DNA of 64,000 bases, from contig MNUG01000017.1 of NCBI GenBank assembly GCA_001871905.1, forward strand, positions 62,397 to 126,396, given 5' to 3'. Origin of the DNA: Alphaproteobacteria bacterium CG1_02_46_17. GTDB lineage: Bacteria > Pseudomonadota > Alphaproteobacteria > Micavibrionales > Micavibrionaceae. Of this stretch, positions 37,064 to 46,222 are shown piece by piece (positions within the stretch are counted from its first letter, which is position 1; every line of letters begins with the position of its first letter). The position numbers and the translations under genes are program-made. The notes under the pieces are model-generated. The model saw only the letters and a program-made list of their open reading frames with translations. It had not been told where the DNA came from and did no database searches.

Positions 37064-37498
37064 TTATTTCATAGCCTTCTCGACAGCATCGGACAAAGCC
37101 ATCTGGTCATTCAGACTGCCTGAAATTTCTCCACCACGCGTGCCATATACATCCTCATCGACAGTTAACTGAACCAGATTGGCATACCACGCAAATCCAC
37201 CGAACGAACTGCCTTCTTCAAATTTGCAGTTAAAGGTCTCGTTCGCCTCTTCCTCATACTCTTTGGTCTTGGTCACGACATCAAGAGTGACCAGCTTGAA
37301 CCCGTCAGACATCGAAAATTTCTTATTCACCACGCGATCAAACTGGCGATCATATATATCCTTGGCCAGAATAGTCTCGACAGCCGCAGCACATCCCTTG
37401 GCCAACCGCTCGTTATTTATGTCTTCCTGCCCACATCCTGATAAAATCAAGGATGACAAAGCGCACACAACAGCGAGTGATGAAATTTTATTCGCCAT
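37064..37498 (-). CDS. Hypothetical lipoprotein inside the ilv operon
   Basis: The ATG at 37498 (MANKISSLAV) is preceded by AAGGAG 7 bases upstream and lies 10 bp inside ilvN. The signal peptide ends in the lipobox LSGC, so Cys22 or so would be lipid-modified. The mature 120-odd residues are acidic with two more Cys. No domain was recognised. Its place between ilvN and ilvC suggests joint transcription rather than a metabolic role. Confidence 0.75.
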   Translation of the reverse strand: MANKISSLAVVCALSSLILSGCGQEDINNERLAKGCAAAVETILAKDIYDRQFDRVVNKKFSMSDGFKLVTLDVVTKTKEYEEEANETFNCKFEEGSSFGGFAWYANLVQLTVDEDVYGTRGGEISGSLNDQMALSDAVEKAMK

Positions 37499-38057
37499 TA
37501 TGCACTCCTTCTTTTCCTCTGGACATCGCGGCAACGCCAGTTCTTGAAATTTCAATCAACCCCAAAGGCCGCATCAAAGCAACAAAGGCATCAACTTTTT
37601 CTGTTGTGCCGGTAATCTCGAACACAAAACTCTCAAGTGTTGAATCAACAACGCGGGCACGAAAAATATCGGCCACGCGCAACGCTTCAATCCGCTTGTC
37701 TTTTTTGCCCACGACTTTGAGAAGCGCAAGCTCGCGTTCGATATGCGTTCCTTCCAGAGTAAGGTTTGACACTTTATGAACCGGAACCAGACGTCCCAAC
37801 TGATGATGAATCTGCTCGATCACATGAACCGTCCCCGAACACACAAGGGTGATCCGCGATTGGCGACTGGTATGGTCGGTTTCTGCAACAGTCAGACTTT
37901 CGATGTTATAACCACGACCTGAAAACAATCCGATGACCCGCGCCAGAACCCCCGGTTCGTTATCGACGATCATCGCGAGCGTATGCGACGACACGGGGTC
38001 TTGAACGGGCGCGGCTCCATACACACTTTTCTTATCTTGTAGAGATTGACGTACCAT
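37488..38057 (-). CDS. ilvN: Acetolactate synthase small (regulatory) subunit
   Basis: 189-aa subunit that binds valine and activates and feedback-controls the large subunit. The N-terminal ACT domain reads SHTLAMIVDNEPGVLARVIGLFSGRGYNIESL, followed by RELALLKVV and the C-terminal domain ending LMRPLGLIEISRTGVAAMSRG. The length is in the IlvH/IlvN long range. GGAGAG precedes the ATG. The start overlaps the DUF2007 gene by 26 bp and the end overlaps the lipoprotein start. Confidence 0.97.
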   Translation of the reverse strand: MVRQSLQDKKSVYGAAPVQDPVSSHTLAMIVDNEPGVLARVIGLFSGRGYNIESLTVAETDHTSRQSRITLVCSGTVHVIEQIHHQLGRLVPVHKVSNLTLEGTHIERELALLKVVGKKDKRIEALRVADIFRARVVDSTLESFVFEITGTTEKVDAFVALMRPLGLIEISRTGVAAMSRGKEGVHNGE

Positions 38058-38439
38058 AAAAAAACTCTCCTATTGCCTTAAAAATTAATGCGACCATTGA
38101 CATCATTCCAAGTAAAATAAACAAAATATATAACCAAACAAAAAAGCGTCCCAAACGCATTAGAAGAGGTCTTCGACATTCCCCAACTCGTCCATCAATC
38201 AAATAAGATGGTTCTTCATTCCCTTCAAAAAATTCCTCTATATATTCTTTTGCCCTCTCGTAATCAGAATCATGCACAACCAGAACTTCAACAGGAGACC
38301 CTCCCAAAAGATAATCAAGCCTAACTCCAGAGAGATAATAACCTCGTACAACCGCAGCCACCCCTCTACTCTCAAGGTAGCTTTTTATTAGCTCCGCATG
38401 AGCTGAAAAATTAGAATCAATGGTACTAACAACCTTCAT
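38032..38439 (-). CDS. DUF2007 domain protein with C-terminal membrane helix, between ilvB and ilvN
   Basis: 135-aa protein. Residues 1-70 match the DUF2007 (putative signal-transducing) fold: TIDSNFSAHAELIKSYLESRGVAAVVRG, LLGGSPVEVLVVHDSDYERAKEYIEEF. A hydrophobic segment (about residues 97-122) anchors it in the membrane. It interrupts ilvB-ilvN and overlaps ilvN by 26 bp. The sequence is more AT-rich than its neighbours, which points to a later insertion. The function of DUF2007 proteins is unknown. Confidence 0.8.
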   Translation of the reverse strand: MKVVSTIDSNFSAHAELIKSYLESRGVAAVVRGYYLSGVRLDYLLGGSPVEVLVVHDSDYERAKEYIEEFFEGNEEPSYLIDGRVGECRRPLLMRLGRFFVWLYILFILLGMMSMVALIFKAIGEFFYGTSISTR

Positions 38440-38445
38440 TAAATC

Positions 38446-40299
38446 TTATACCAGTGTCTTATCAAATTTTTCGGCATGGGGTGACAAGATCATTTCATTA
38501 TGCGCCTTGCCACTCGGGATCATCGGGAAACAATTCTCTTTCTGATCGACGCAAATGTCAACCAGAGTCACACGATCTGTTTTCATCATCTCTTTGATGA
38601 CACGATCAAGATCATCCGGTGTTTGAGCCCGCAGACCAACCCCGCCATAAGCTTCGGCCAGTTTGACAAAATCCGGCAGGCTCTCGGTATAGGAATTGGA
38701 ATACCGCTCGCCATGCAACAATTCCTGCCACTGCTTGACCATGCCCATCCACTGGTTATTCAGAATAAAGACTTTGACCGGCAGGCGATGTTGAACCGCC
38801 GTCGAGAGTTCCTGAATATTCATCAAAATCGACGCATCCCCCGCGACATCCACGACCAAAGCATCAGGATGCGCGACTTGTGCGCCAATCGCGGCAGGCA
38901 AACCATATCCCATCGTCCCCAATCCACCCGAGGTCATCCAGTGGTTCGGTTGATCGAATTTCAAAAATTGAGCCGCCCACATCTGGTGCTGTCCAACTTC
39001 CGTGGAAATAAACACTTCGCGCTTATCCTTGCTAAGTGCCGATTGCAACCGTTCCAGAGCATATTGCGGCTTGATAATGGTCTGTGAATTTTTATAAGAC
39101 AAACATTTGACAGATCGCCATTTTTCGATCTGCGCCCACCATTGTTTCAAGGCTGGCGCATTGGCTTTATATTTGCGTTTTTTCCACACAGCAATCATGG
39201 CGCGCAACGCCTCGGCACTGTCCGCCACAATCCCTAAATCAACCCGAACATTTTTATTGATCGAACTTGGATCAATGTCGATATGGATTTTTGTCGAATG
39301 GGGTGAAAACGCATCAAGACGACCCGTCACGCGGTCATCAAACCGTGCGCCGATATTAATCATGACATCGCAATCATGCATGGCCCAATTGGCCTCGAAC
39401 GTGCCGTGCATCCCGAGCATCCCGAGATGCTGGGTGTCCGACATCGGATAAGCGCCCAATCCCATCAAGGTTGATGTCAGGGGATATCCGGTCATCTGGA
39501 CAAATTCGGCCAACAGCTTGGCGGCCTCTGGCCCCGCATTGATCACCCCGCCACCGGTATAAAAAATCGGCTTTTTGGCTCCGGCAATCAACTCGACTGC
39601 CGCTTCGATTTTCGACAAATCAGGCATGGTGCGTGGCTGGTAACGGGAAATATCTGTTTCTTCTGGTGACTGATAAGGCCCGGGAGCAAACTGGACATCC
39701 TTGGGCAGGTCAATCACAACCGGCCCGGGGCGTCCGGATTTGGCAACATGAAACGCCTCATGAACGGTCTTGGCGAGGTCTTTAACATCCTTGACCAGAT
39801 AATTCTGTTTGGTGCATTGACGGGTGATGCCAGTGGTATCGGCCTCTTGGAACGCATCTGTCCCGATCAAAAAGGTGGGAACCTGACCCGAAAAACAAAC
39901 AACCGGAATGGAATCAAGCAACGCATCGGTTAATCCGGTCACCGCATTGGTTGCCCCCGGGCCGGAGGTCACCAGCGCACACCCGACTTTACCAGTAGAA
40001 CGGGCATAGCCTTCCGCCGCATGAAGGGCGGCTTGTTCATGGCGAACCAGAACATGTCTGACTTTCTTTTGCTGGAAAATCGCATCGTAAATCGGCAGAA
40101 CCGCCCCACCCGGATACCCGAAGATCGTATCCACCCCGTTATCAACCAAGGCCTGAATCACAATCTCGGCCCCCGTCAGGGTTTTCTTGTCAAAAACCAT
40201 CACCGGTTTTGATTTGGCCGTTTTGGCCTTCACTTGCGGAGTTGTCTTAACCAATTGCATTTTCGGCTGTGCCTTAGTGCTCGTATTTTTCGTTGCCAT
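38446..40299 (-). CDS. ilvB: Acetolactate synthase large (catalytic) subunit
   Basis: 617-aa ThDP enzyme making acetolactate or acetohydroxybutyrate. An N-terminal Lys/Thr-rich extension of about 35 residues precedes the core. The core starts TGAEIVIQALVDNGVDTIFGYPGGAVLPIYD, with the catalytic Glu in HEQAALHAAEGYAR. The FAD region and the ThDP-binding GDASILMNIQELSTAVQHRLPVKVFILNNQ are intact. The gene follows a leader peptide and attenuator. The weak ribosome-binding site is normal for such a leader arrangement. Confidence 0.97.
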   Translation of the reverse strand: MATKNTSTKAQPKMQLVKTTPQVKAKTAKSKPVMVFDKKTLTGAEIVIQALVDNGVDTIFGYPGGAVLPIYDAIFQQKKVRHVLVRHEQAALHAAEGYARSTGKVGCALVTSGPGATNAVTGLTDALLDSIPVVCFSGQVPTFLIGTDAFQEADTTGITRQCTKQNYLVKDVKDLAKTVHEAFHVAKSGRPGPVVIDLPKDVQFAPGPYQSPEETDISRYQPRTMPDLSKIEAAVELIAGAKKPIFYTGGGVINAGPEAAKLLAEFVQMTGYPLTSTLMGLGAYPMSDTQHLGMLGMHGTFEANWAMHDCDVMINIGARFDDRVTGRLDAFSPHSTKIHIDIDPSSINKNVRVDLGIVADSAEALRAMIAVWKKRKYKANAPALKQWWAQIEKWRSVKCLSYKNSQTIIKPQYALERLQSALSKDKREVFISTEVGQHQMWAAQFLKFDQPNHWMTSGGLGTMGYGLPAAIGAQVAHPDALVVDVAGDASILMNIQELSTAVQHRLPVKVFILNNQWMGMVKQWQELLHGERYSNSYTESLPDFVKLAEAYGGVGLRAQTPDDLDRVIKEMMKTDRVTLVDICVDQKENCFPMIPSGKAHNEMILSPHAEKFDKTLV

Positions 40300-40324
40300 C
40301 TTTGTTTCACCCGATTTTTAGAAT

Positions 40325-40359
40325 AAAAAAGCCCCGTTCTTTCGATCGGGGCGTTGCGG
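40325..40359 (-). terminator. Attenuator terminator of the ilv operon
   Basis: On the minus strand GCCCCG (40352-40347) pairs with CGGGGC (40336-40331) and is followed by six T. The overlapping CCGCAACGCC (40359-40350) can instead pair with GGCGTTGCGG inside the leader frame, which would prevent this hairpin. Confidence 0.9.
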
Positions 40360-40379
40360 TCATATTATGAAGCTACTCC

Positions 40380-40460
40380 TTAAGCAACATCCCGCAACGC
40401 CGTACCCACCACGAGGACGACGACATTGCTAAGAAGAATGTTGCTTGTTTGAAACATCAT
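40380..40460 (-). CDS. ilvL: ilv leader peptide, 26 aa
   Basis: Short frame starting ATGATG that contains ATT CTT CTT and then the run GTCGTCGTCCTCGTGGTG, i.e. Ile-Leu-Leu and Val-Val-Val-Leu-Val-Val. Ribosomes short of charged Ile, Leu or Val tRNA would stall here. Segment 1 (40438-40446) and segment 2 (40382-40390) are 9-base complements, and the adjacent 40392-40401 pairs with 40350-40359, giving the classic pause, antiterminator and terminator choices before ilvB. Confidence 0.9.
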   Translation of the reverse strand: MMFQTSNILLSNVVVLVVGTALRDVA

Positions 40461-40528
40461 GGCGTTATTGTTACGCGCATCCCTGCCGCCACGCAACATT
40501 TTATTTCTCCCTGCGTCAATTTTTTTAT

Positions 40529-40556
40529 TTGACATATATATGGGAAATCACATAAA
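40529..40556 (+). promoter_or_regulatory. Possible promoter of the sigma factor gene
   Basis: TTGACA (40529-40534) and CATAAA (40551-40556) with a 16-bp spacer, about 45 bp before the sigma gene ATG. The -10 element is a weak match. Confidence 0.45.
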
Positions 40557-40601
40557 GTCCTCGGCGGAATAAGAAAATAAAGCAGGAGAGAGGGGTTCAA
40601 A

Positions 40602-41756
40602 ATGATTGCTCCAACATTTGCGGCCATGGCCATATCAAACATCAAACCTGCCGCCTTCGGGATTGAGCAGCTTGCGACTATCCTTGCCGGAACCAGAGAT
40701 TTGATCGCCCAAATCTATACATTAGGCAACCCCGATACACCGATCGACCTTCAAAGTGCCGCAACAAAGGACTTTTCCTTCCGCACCAAAAAAGGCCGCC
40801 TGTTTATGGACTTTCAAGACCAGAAACATCGTGTAGCGGCTCTGGTCTATAAAAACGGACTGGTAACCGAAATTTCAGGGGAAAAAATATATGCTTACCA
40901 AGGGGCCATTCCTCGTCCTCCTGTGCGGATGGAAGAGCAAAAAGCACCGCAACACTCTGTGGTTCCTGCAGAAGCTCCACCAGCGGCGAACACAATCGAG
41001 TCCGAACCACAAACAGAAACATTAACCGAAACGGCCAACAAAGAATTCGTTTCCACAAAATCACCGGAAGACCTCGCTCTTTTCAAAAAAATTGTGGTCG
41101 ATCACGATGCCAACAGCCTCGCCCTGTATCTACAAAAAGCAGGGAGTAAACTGACACGTTTCGCCAGACGTGTTTATAAGAACGAGGATCTGCTGGAAGA
41201 TGTCATGCAAGAACTCTCTATTCGCCTTCTAACGATGCAAGCCGAAGATCTGGAGGGAACAGGTAGTTCTTTCTGCAAGGATTATCGTTACTTTGACACT
41301 TGGGTGCATTCCATCGCTCGCAACATGGCATACAATATGTCGCTCAGAGAAGACCGCCATCATCATGAATATTATGATACAGCCAGCGACTATCCGGATG
41401 ACGTTGTGGGCTTTGGTCAGAATTTTGCGCCCGAGGGCGACATGCCCGGCGTTTCCTTCTCCGAAGGATTTGAAGACCCGTTGAAATTTCTGATCCGCCG
41501 TGAAAACGCAGTAGAATACCAAAGAACACTTTCAAAAATTATGGATCTCGCAAGATCCTCGCCTGATAATCCCTGCATTAGTATGGTGGTGGAAAGCTCG
41601 ATCAAGACAAGCGGTGAGGTCGAAGAATATGGCTCGGGGAAAGATTATAACTCTCTCGCCGAAGAGCAGGACATTCCAGTCGGGACAGTCCGCAGCCGTA
41701 TATCAAGAAGCCGCCGACAATTGGTCAAAGACGGCCTGAAACCGGAATTCATCTAA
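40602..41756 (+). CDS. Sigma-70 family (ECF-like) sigma factor with long N-terminal extension
   Basis: 384-aa protein. The C-terminal half looks like a sigma factor: region 2 (about residues 165-250) with VYKNEDLLEDVMQELSIRLL and YFDTWVHSIARNMAYNM, and region 4 (about 345-380) with SLAEEQDIPVGTVRSRISRSRRQL, a helix-turn-helix. The first 160 residues are not part of any usual ECF factor: a small beta-like part (about 40-105) and a Pro/Glu-rich linker. The linker between regions 2 and 4 is also long and acidic. No anti-sigma gene is adjacent. It is divergent from the ilv operon. Confidence 0.8.
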   Translation: MIAPTFAAMAISNIKPAAFGIEQLATILAGTRDLIAQIYTLGNPDTPIDLQSAATKDFSFRTKKGRLFMDFQDQKHRVAALVYKNGLVTEISGEKIYAYQGAIPRPPVRMEEQKAPQHSVVPAEAPPAANTIESEPQTETLTETANKEFVSTKSPEDLALFKKIVVDHDANSLALYLQKAGSKLTRFARRVYKNEDLLEDVMQELSIRLLTMQAEDLEGTGSSFCKDYRYFDTWVHSIARNMAYNMSLREDRHHHEYYDTASDYPDDVVGFGQNFAPEGDMPGVSFSEGFEDPLKFLIRRENAVEYQRTLSKIMDLARSSPDNPCISMVVESSIKTSGEVEEYGSGKDYNSLAEEQDIPVGTVRSRISRSRRQLVKDGLKPEFI

Positions 41757-41757
41757 A

Positions 41758-42633
41758 TCACATCTGATGCCGGAACCACGTTGCTTGCCGTTTGGCGTAA
41801 TGACGTGTTTCGTTTTTGGATAAAATAATGGCACTCTCAAGATCAAGTTCGCCATTCAAATGCTGTTGCAACGGACGAAACCCCAGCGCATGAGTCAACG
41901 GACAAGAGGACGGCACAAACCCGCGCTCAATCAAACTGTCAAACGCTTCAACTTCGGCCAGCACGCCCTGCTCGATCATCTGGTCAAATCGAACATTGCA
42001 CTGTTCATATAAAACGTCCCGCTCCGGCAGGATCATATCGACTTTGAACTCCAGATCTTCCGGCGTCCCGACAGGCGGCAAGGATTGCCAATAAGACATT
42101 GGCTGCTGCGTGTGGTGATACACTTCAAACGCCCTGACCATCCTCTGGCGATTATAAGGGTCTGCGGCCGCACACCATGCCGGATCAATGTCTTTTAATT
42201 GTTTGAAGAACTCTTCGATTCCGATCTTGTCCATCAAATCGTCTGAGAGAACCCGTACCGCTTCGGGAATTTCAGGAATGGGCGATAATCCTTCGATCAA
42301 GGCCTTCAAATAAAATCCGGTTCCACCCACCACAATCGGAACCTGCTTGTTGTCAATCGCCTTGTATATCTCGACCAACGCCATATCGCGCCATGATCCG
42401 GCATTGGTTTGTGCAGCAGGTGCCAGACATCCATAAAGCACATGGGGAACCAGTGCCTTCTCCTGTGCGCTCGGTTGTGCGGTGAGCATCGCCAACCCGT
42501 CATAAAGCTGCATGGAATCAGCGTTAATCACAACACTGCCCAGACCTCCCATATCCTGCGCCAACTGCAAAGCGCGAGCCGACTTCCCACTGGCAGTCGG
42601 CCCGGCGATAATATGAACGATCTGTTTGTTCAC
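41758..42633 (-). CDS. miaA: tRNA dimethylallyltransferase
   Basis: 291-aa enzyme that adds a dimethylallyl group to N6 of A37 in tRNAs reading UNN codons. The P-loop is HIIAGPTASGKSARALQLA, the catalytic Asp lies in VINADSMQLYDGL, VVGGTGFYLKALIEGL is conserved, and the tail NETRHYAKRQATWFRH is typical. It directly follows the Deg protease gene (3 bp gap) and is convergent with the sigma gene (1 bp apart). Confidence 0.97.
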   Translation of the reverse strand: MNKQIVHIIAGPTASGKSARALQLAQDMGGLGSVVINADSMQLYDGLAMLTAQPSAQEKALVPHVLYGCLAPAAQTNAGSWRDMALVEIYKAIDNKQVPIVVGGTGFYLKALIEGLSPIPEIPEAVRVLSDDLMDKIGIEEFFKQLKDIDPAWCAAADPYNRQRMVRAFEVYHHTQQPMSYWQSLPPVGTPEDLEFKVDMILPERDVLYEQCNVRFDQMIEQGVLAEVEAFDSLIERGFVPSSCPLTHALGFRPLQQHLNGELDLESAIILSKNETRHYAKRQATWFRHQM

Positions 42634-42636
42634 GAT

Positions 42637-44160
42637 TTACTTTTTCTTCTTGTCATTCTTGAGCTTCAAAGCCACAAAGCGCGCATCGCCTTGCCCCTGA
42701 TGATCGACCAACATCAGAACCGATTCTTTGGCATCTTTGGAGTCACCAACCTGTTTGATCTGCTCTTTGGCTTCCGTAACGGTGCTGACTTGATGCTGAT
42801 TGATCTCGAGGATCACGTCACCCGGTGACATCCCCTTCATCATGGCATCCGACCCTGCGCCAACTTTGGTCACGACAACCCCTTGGACATCGTCAGGGAT
42901 TTCGTATGTCTGACGCAAGACATCGGAAAGATCGGAAACGAACAATCCTGTTCCATCCAGCTCACTCGATTTAGGAGGAACCCTTTCATCGTCCGCTGTA
43001 TCGGCTTTTTCGATCAAACCTTCATCTTCGGCTTTTTCCAACTCGGCAACCAACACGGACAGCGTCATTTCTTTGCCAGCACGAATCACCTTGACCGGAA
43101 CTTTCTCTCCCACAGGGGTCTCGGCAACAATACGCGGTAAGTTACGCATCGTATCAAGCTTGCGACCGTTAAATTCGACAATCACATCACCCTGTTCGAT
43201 TTTGGCTTTCTGGGCAGGGCCTTCCGGCGTCACACTGGCAACCAGAGCCCCACCGGTTCCGCTCAATCCCATACTCTCGGCGATCTCGTCGGTCACAGTC
43301 TGGATTTTAACACCGATCCAGCCGCGTTTTGTCCGGCCAAATTTAACAATCTGATCAATAACCGGTTTGGCCAGATCAGATGGAATGGCAAATCCAATCC
43401 CGACCGATCCACCGGAAGGAGAATAAATCGCGGCATTGATCCCGATCACCTCACCTTTGAGGTTGAACATCGGCCCTCCCGAATTTCCACGGTTGATCGA
43501 TGCATCGGTTTGCAGAAAATCATCATAAGGGCCGGAATGAATATCACGCTGACGGGCAGAAATAATCCCTGCCGTCACAGTGCCACCCAACCCGAACGGG
43601 TTTCCAATCGCCAGAATCCAATCACCCACCCGCATTTTATCGCTCTCGCCAAATGCCACGGCAGATAATTTATGTTTTTTTGCATCAACTTTCAAAACCG
43701 CGAGGTCGGTCTTTTCATCCTTGCCAACCAGCTTGGCATCAAGCGTAACATCATTATTAAAAACCACACGGATTTCGTCAGCATCCTTGATGACGTGATT
43801 ATTCGTCACCACCAGACCTTTTTCCGCATCAATCACAAATCCCGATCCCAAGGAGGTCGTTGGCAGGGCTTCTCCGCCGCCACCGCCATTTTTTTCCATG
43901 AAGTCTTTGAAGAACTCGTTAAAAGGTGATCCTTCCGGAAACTCGGGGATCTCCGGCATCTCGCCAACCGGCTGGGTTACTTTGGTGGTCGAGGAAATAT
44001 TGACGACAGCAGGCAACAGCTTGTCGGAAAGATCGGCAAAACTTTGCGGTGCTCCGGCTGGAGGTGCTGCATCTTCGGAAAATAATCCAGCTTGCGCAGA
44101 TGCAGTGACGGAGAAAAGTGACAGAACACAAATCCCGCAGACGAATGAAAAATGACGCAT
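42637..44160 (-). CDS. Periplasmic Do/DegP-type serine protease
   Basis: 507-aa HtrA-family protease. The ATG at 44160 (MRHFSFVCGI) has AAGGGG upstream and starts a Sec signal peptide ending TASAQA. The catalytic triad is His in VVTNNHVIKD, Asp in KTDLAVLKV and Ser in NRGNSGGPMF. Two PDZ domains follow (GWIGVKIQTVTDEIAESMGL... and the C-terminal SDLSDVLRQTY...MSPGDVILEIN). Residues between them are acidic. It degrades or refolds misfolded envelope proteins. DegP and DegQ types cannot be told apart here. Confidence 0.95.
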   Translation of the reverse strand: MRHFSFVCGICVLSLFSVTASAQAGLFSEDAAPPAGAPQSFADLSDKLLPAVVNISSTTKVTQPVGEMPEIPEFPEGSPFNEFFKDFMEKNGGGGGEALPTTSLGSGFVIDAEKGLVVTNNHVIKDADEIRVVFNNDVTLDAKLVGKDEKTDLAVLKVDAKKHKLSAVAFGESDKMRVGDWILAIGNPFGLGGTVTAGIISARQRDIHSGPYDDFLQTDASINRGNSGGPMFNLKGEVIGINAAIYSPSGGSVGIGFAIPSDLAKPVIDQIVKFGRTKRGWIGVKIQTVTDEIAESMGLSGTGGALVASVTPEGPAQKAKIEQGDVIVEFNGRKLDTMRNLPRIVAETPVGEKVPVKVIRAGKEMTLSVLVAELEKAEDEGLIEKADTADDERVPPKSSELDGTGLFVSDLSDVLRQTYEIPDDVQGVVVTKVGAGSDAMMKGMSPGDVILEINQHQVSTVTEAKEQIKQVGDSKDAKESVLMLVDHQGQGDARFVALKLKNDKKKK

Positions 44161-44241
44161 GAGATGTACCCCTTGAAACTTGTCCGAATGACAGTAAACG
44201 AATTTACTACCACACACAGATATGGAATTTATCGTCGCAGG

Positions 44242-45429
44242 TCAAGGATGTGGATAAAAAAACTTTTCCAAAATCAACCGGTAAGTTTCCGTCAACTCCT
44301 CGATATCCTTAACTTCGACATGTTCATCAACCTTGTGAATGGTAGCATTGGTCACCCCATATTCAACCACCGGGCAATAAGGGGAAATGTGACAAGCGTC
44401 CGAAGCCCCGCCAGCAGTATTAAAGATAGGCTTGTGACCGGATGCCTCTTGGACGACGCCTGCCACCAAATCCCGCCACTCAGTATCTTTAACCAGAAAG
44501 CTTTGATAATAGCTCCAGCTCTCCAGTTCATAAGCATATCCGCATTCATCTAGCAGAGATCGGACATGTGATTCCAGAGTCTCGCGCGTCCACAAACTGT
44601 TATACCGGATATTGACCATCGCCTCGACGCGTGCCGGAATAATATTAAAGGCATTATTACCAACATCAACCGATGCGAGAACCAGATGACTGGGTGGGAA
44701 AAATTCATTTCCCTCATCCAACTTGTGCTGCGCGAGTTTGTGCAGCATTTCCACCATTTTGGGAACCGGATTATCGGCCTTTTCAGGATAGGCACTATGC
44801 CCTTGAATCCCTTGCACACGCAACTTTCCGTTCCACGATCCGCGCCGTCCGACCTGAATCCGTTGCCCCATATAATCGGCATTGCTGGGCTCTCCCACCA
44901 ACGCCACATCGGGCAACTGGTCATGGCGTTTCAGCCAGTCAACGACCTTGATCGTCCCGTTAACAGATAGTCCTTCTTCATCTCCGGTAATCAAGAGGCT
45001 GATCGACCCAATATCATCTTTGACAAAGTCGGGATGATCCCCCTGAAACCGCTGAGCCGCAACCACAAAAGCGGCATTGGCCGACTTCATGTCCGACGCC
45101 CCGCGTCCGTATAATTTCCCGTCATGAATTTCCGCAGCAAAAGGCGGATATGTCCAATCGTCCATCCGTCCCACCGGAACCACATCCGTATGCCCCATGT
45201 AACAGAGATGTTTCCCGCCAGATTTCCGGTCCTTGGTTCCAAGCCGCGCAAAGAAATTCTCGACCAACTCCGTCTTTTCCTCGACAAACGGCAACCAGGA
45301 TATTTTGAATCCCATAGCCTCTAGCGGCTCAGCCATAACTTTCTGAGCGCCTTTGTCTTGTGGAGTTATGCTTTCACAACGGATAAGTTTTTGGGTCAGT
45401 TCAACTGGATCAATCACGGAGCACCTCAT
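44242..45429 (-). CDS. dapE: Succinyl-diaminopimelate desuccinylase
   Basis: 395-aa zinc enzyme of the lysine/DAP pathway. Metal-binding segments are [16 protein letters not shown], the catalytic Glu pair in [13 protein letters not shown], and the C-terminal [19 protein letters not shown]. The ATG at 45429 gives an N-terminus like E. coli DapE; a GTG at 45417 with GAGG 6 bases upstream overlaps the dapD stop (GTGATTGA) and is an equally good start. It follows dapD in the same operon. Confidence 0.95.
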   Translation of the reverse strand: MRCSVIDPVELTQKLIRCESITPQDKGAQKVMAEPLEAMGFKISWLPFVEEKTELVENFFARLGTKDRKSGGKHLCYMGHTDVVPVGRMDDWTYPPFAAEIHDGKLYGRGASDMKSANAAFVVAAQRFQGDHPDFVKDDIGSISLLITGDEEGLSVNGTIKVVDWLKRHDQLPDVALVGEPSNADYMGQRIQVGRRGSWNGKLRVQGIQGHSAYPEKADNPVPKMVEMLHKLAQHKLDEGNEFFPPSHLVLASVDVGNNAFNIIPARVEAMVNIRYNSLWTRETLESHVRSLLDECGYAYELESWSYYQSFLVKDTEWRDLVAGVVQEASGHKPIFNTAGGASDACHISPYCPVVEYGVTNATIHKVDEHVEVKDIEELTETYRLILEKFFYPHP

Positions 45430-46222
45430 TTATAGATGTTTTGCTGCGGGTCTGGGCATCAACGCGTTTGACGATCACCGCACAAGACAGGTTCACTTTT
45501 TCTCCAGGGAGAGTGCCTGGAACCACTACCGAATAAGCAGGAACGCGACCTTTGAAAATCTCGCCCGTTTCACGATCAACAATCTTGGTTGACGCCCCGA
45601 GGAACACGCCCATCGAAATCACTGCGCCTTCCTCGACAATCACCCCTTCGGCCACTTCGGAACGCGCCCCGATAAAGACATTGTCTTCAATAATCACAGG
45701 GGCTGCTTGTAACGGTTCCAGAACACCGCCGATCCCGACCCCGCCAGAAATATGACAGTTCTTGCCAATCTGCGCGCAAGACCCGATCGTCACCCATGTA
45801 TCCACCATTGTGCCTTCATCGACATAAGCGCCGATATTGACAAAGGACGGCATCAGCACAACATTGGGGGCAATATAGGCGCCGCGACGGACGATTGATC
45901 CGGGTACACTGCGGAATCCGGCTGTCACAAATTCTGCCACACCCCATTCAGAGGTTTTCAACGGAACCTTATCCCACCATTTCACGGCCTCAGATGCAGC
46001 AATCTCGACATTGGAATTGAGCCTGAATGACAGCAAAACGGCTTTTTTCAACCAGTCATGAACGACCCATCCGGAAGAAGTTTTCTCGGCAATCCGCAGT
46101 TCTCCGCGATCAAGAAAATGAAGCACATCGGCAACAGCCTCGCGGACTTCTCCTTGAGTCTGGACGGTAATATCCTGACGGGTTTCCCAGGCCTTCTCGA
46201 TAATTTGCTGCATTTGAATCAT
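45410..46222 (-). CDS. dapD: Tetrahydrodipicolinate N-succinyltransferase
   Basis: 270-aa left-handed beta-helix acyltransferase that succinylates tetrahydrodipicolinate. The hexapeptide-repeat core contains [40 protein letters not shown] and [19 protein letters not shown]. The succinyl-DAP branch is completed by dapE, which it overlaps by 20 bp. The ATG is overlapped by the stop of the potassium channel gene. Confidence 0.97.
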   Translation of the reverse strand: MIQMQQIIEKAWETRQDITVQTQGEVREAVADVLHFLDRGELRIAEKTSSGWVVHDWLKKAVLLSFRLNSNVEIAASEAVKWWDKVPLKTSEWGVAEFVTAGFRSVPGSIVRRGAYIAPNVVLMPSFVNIGAYVDEGTMVDTWVTIGSCAQIGKNCHISGGVGIGGVLEPLQAAPVIIEDNVFIGARSEVAEGVIVEEGAVISMGVFLGASTKIVDRETGEIFKGRVPAYSVVVPGTLPGEKVNLSCAVIVKRVDAQTRSKTSINEVLRD

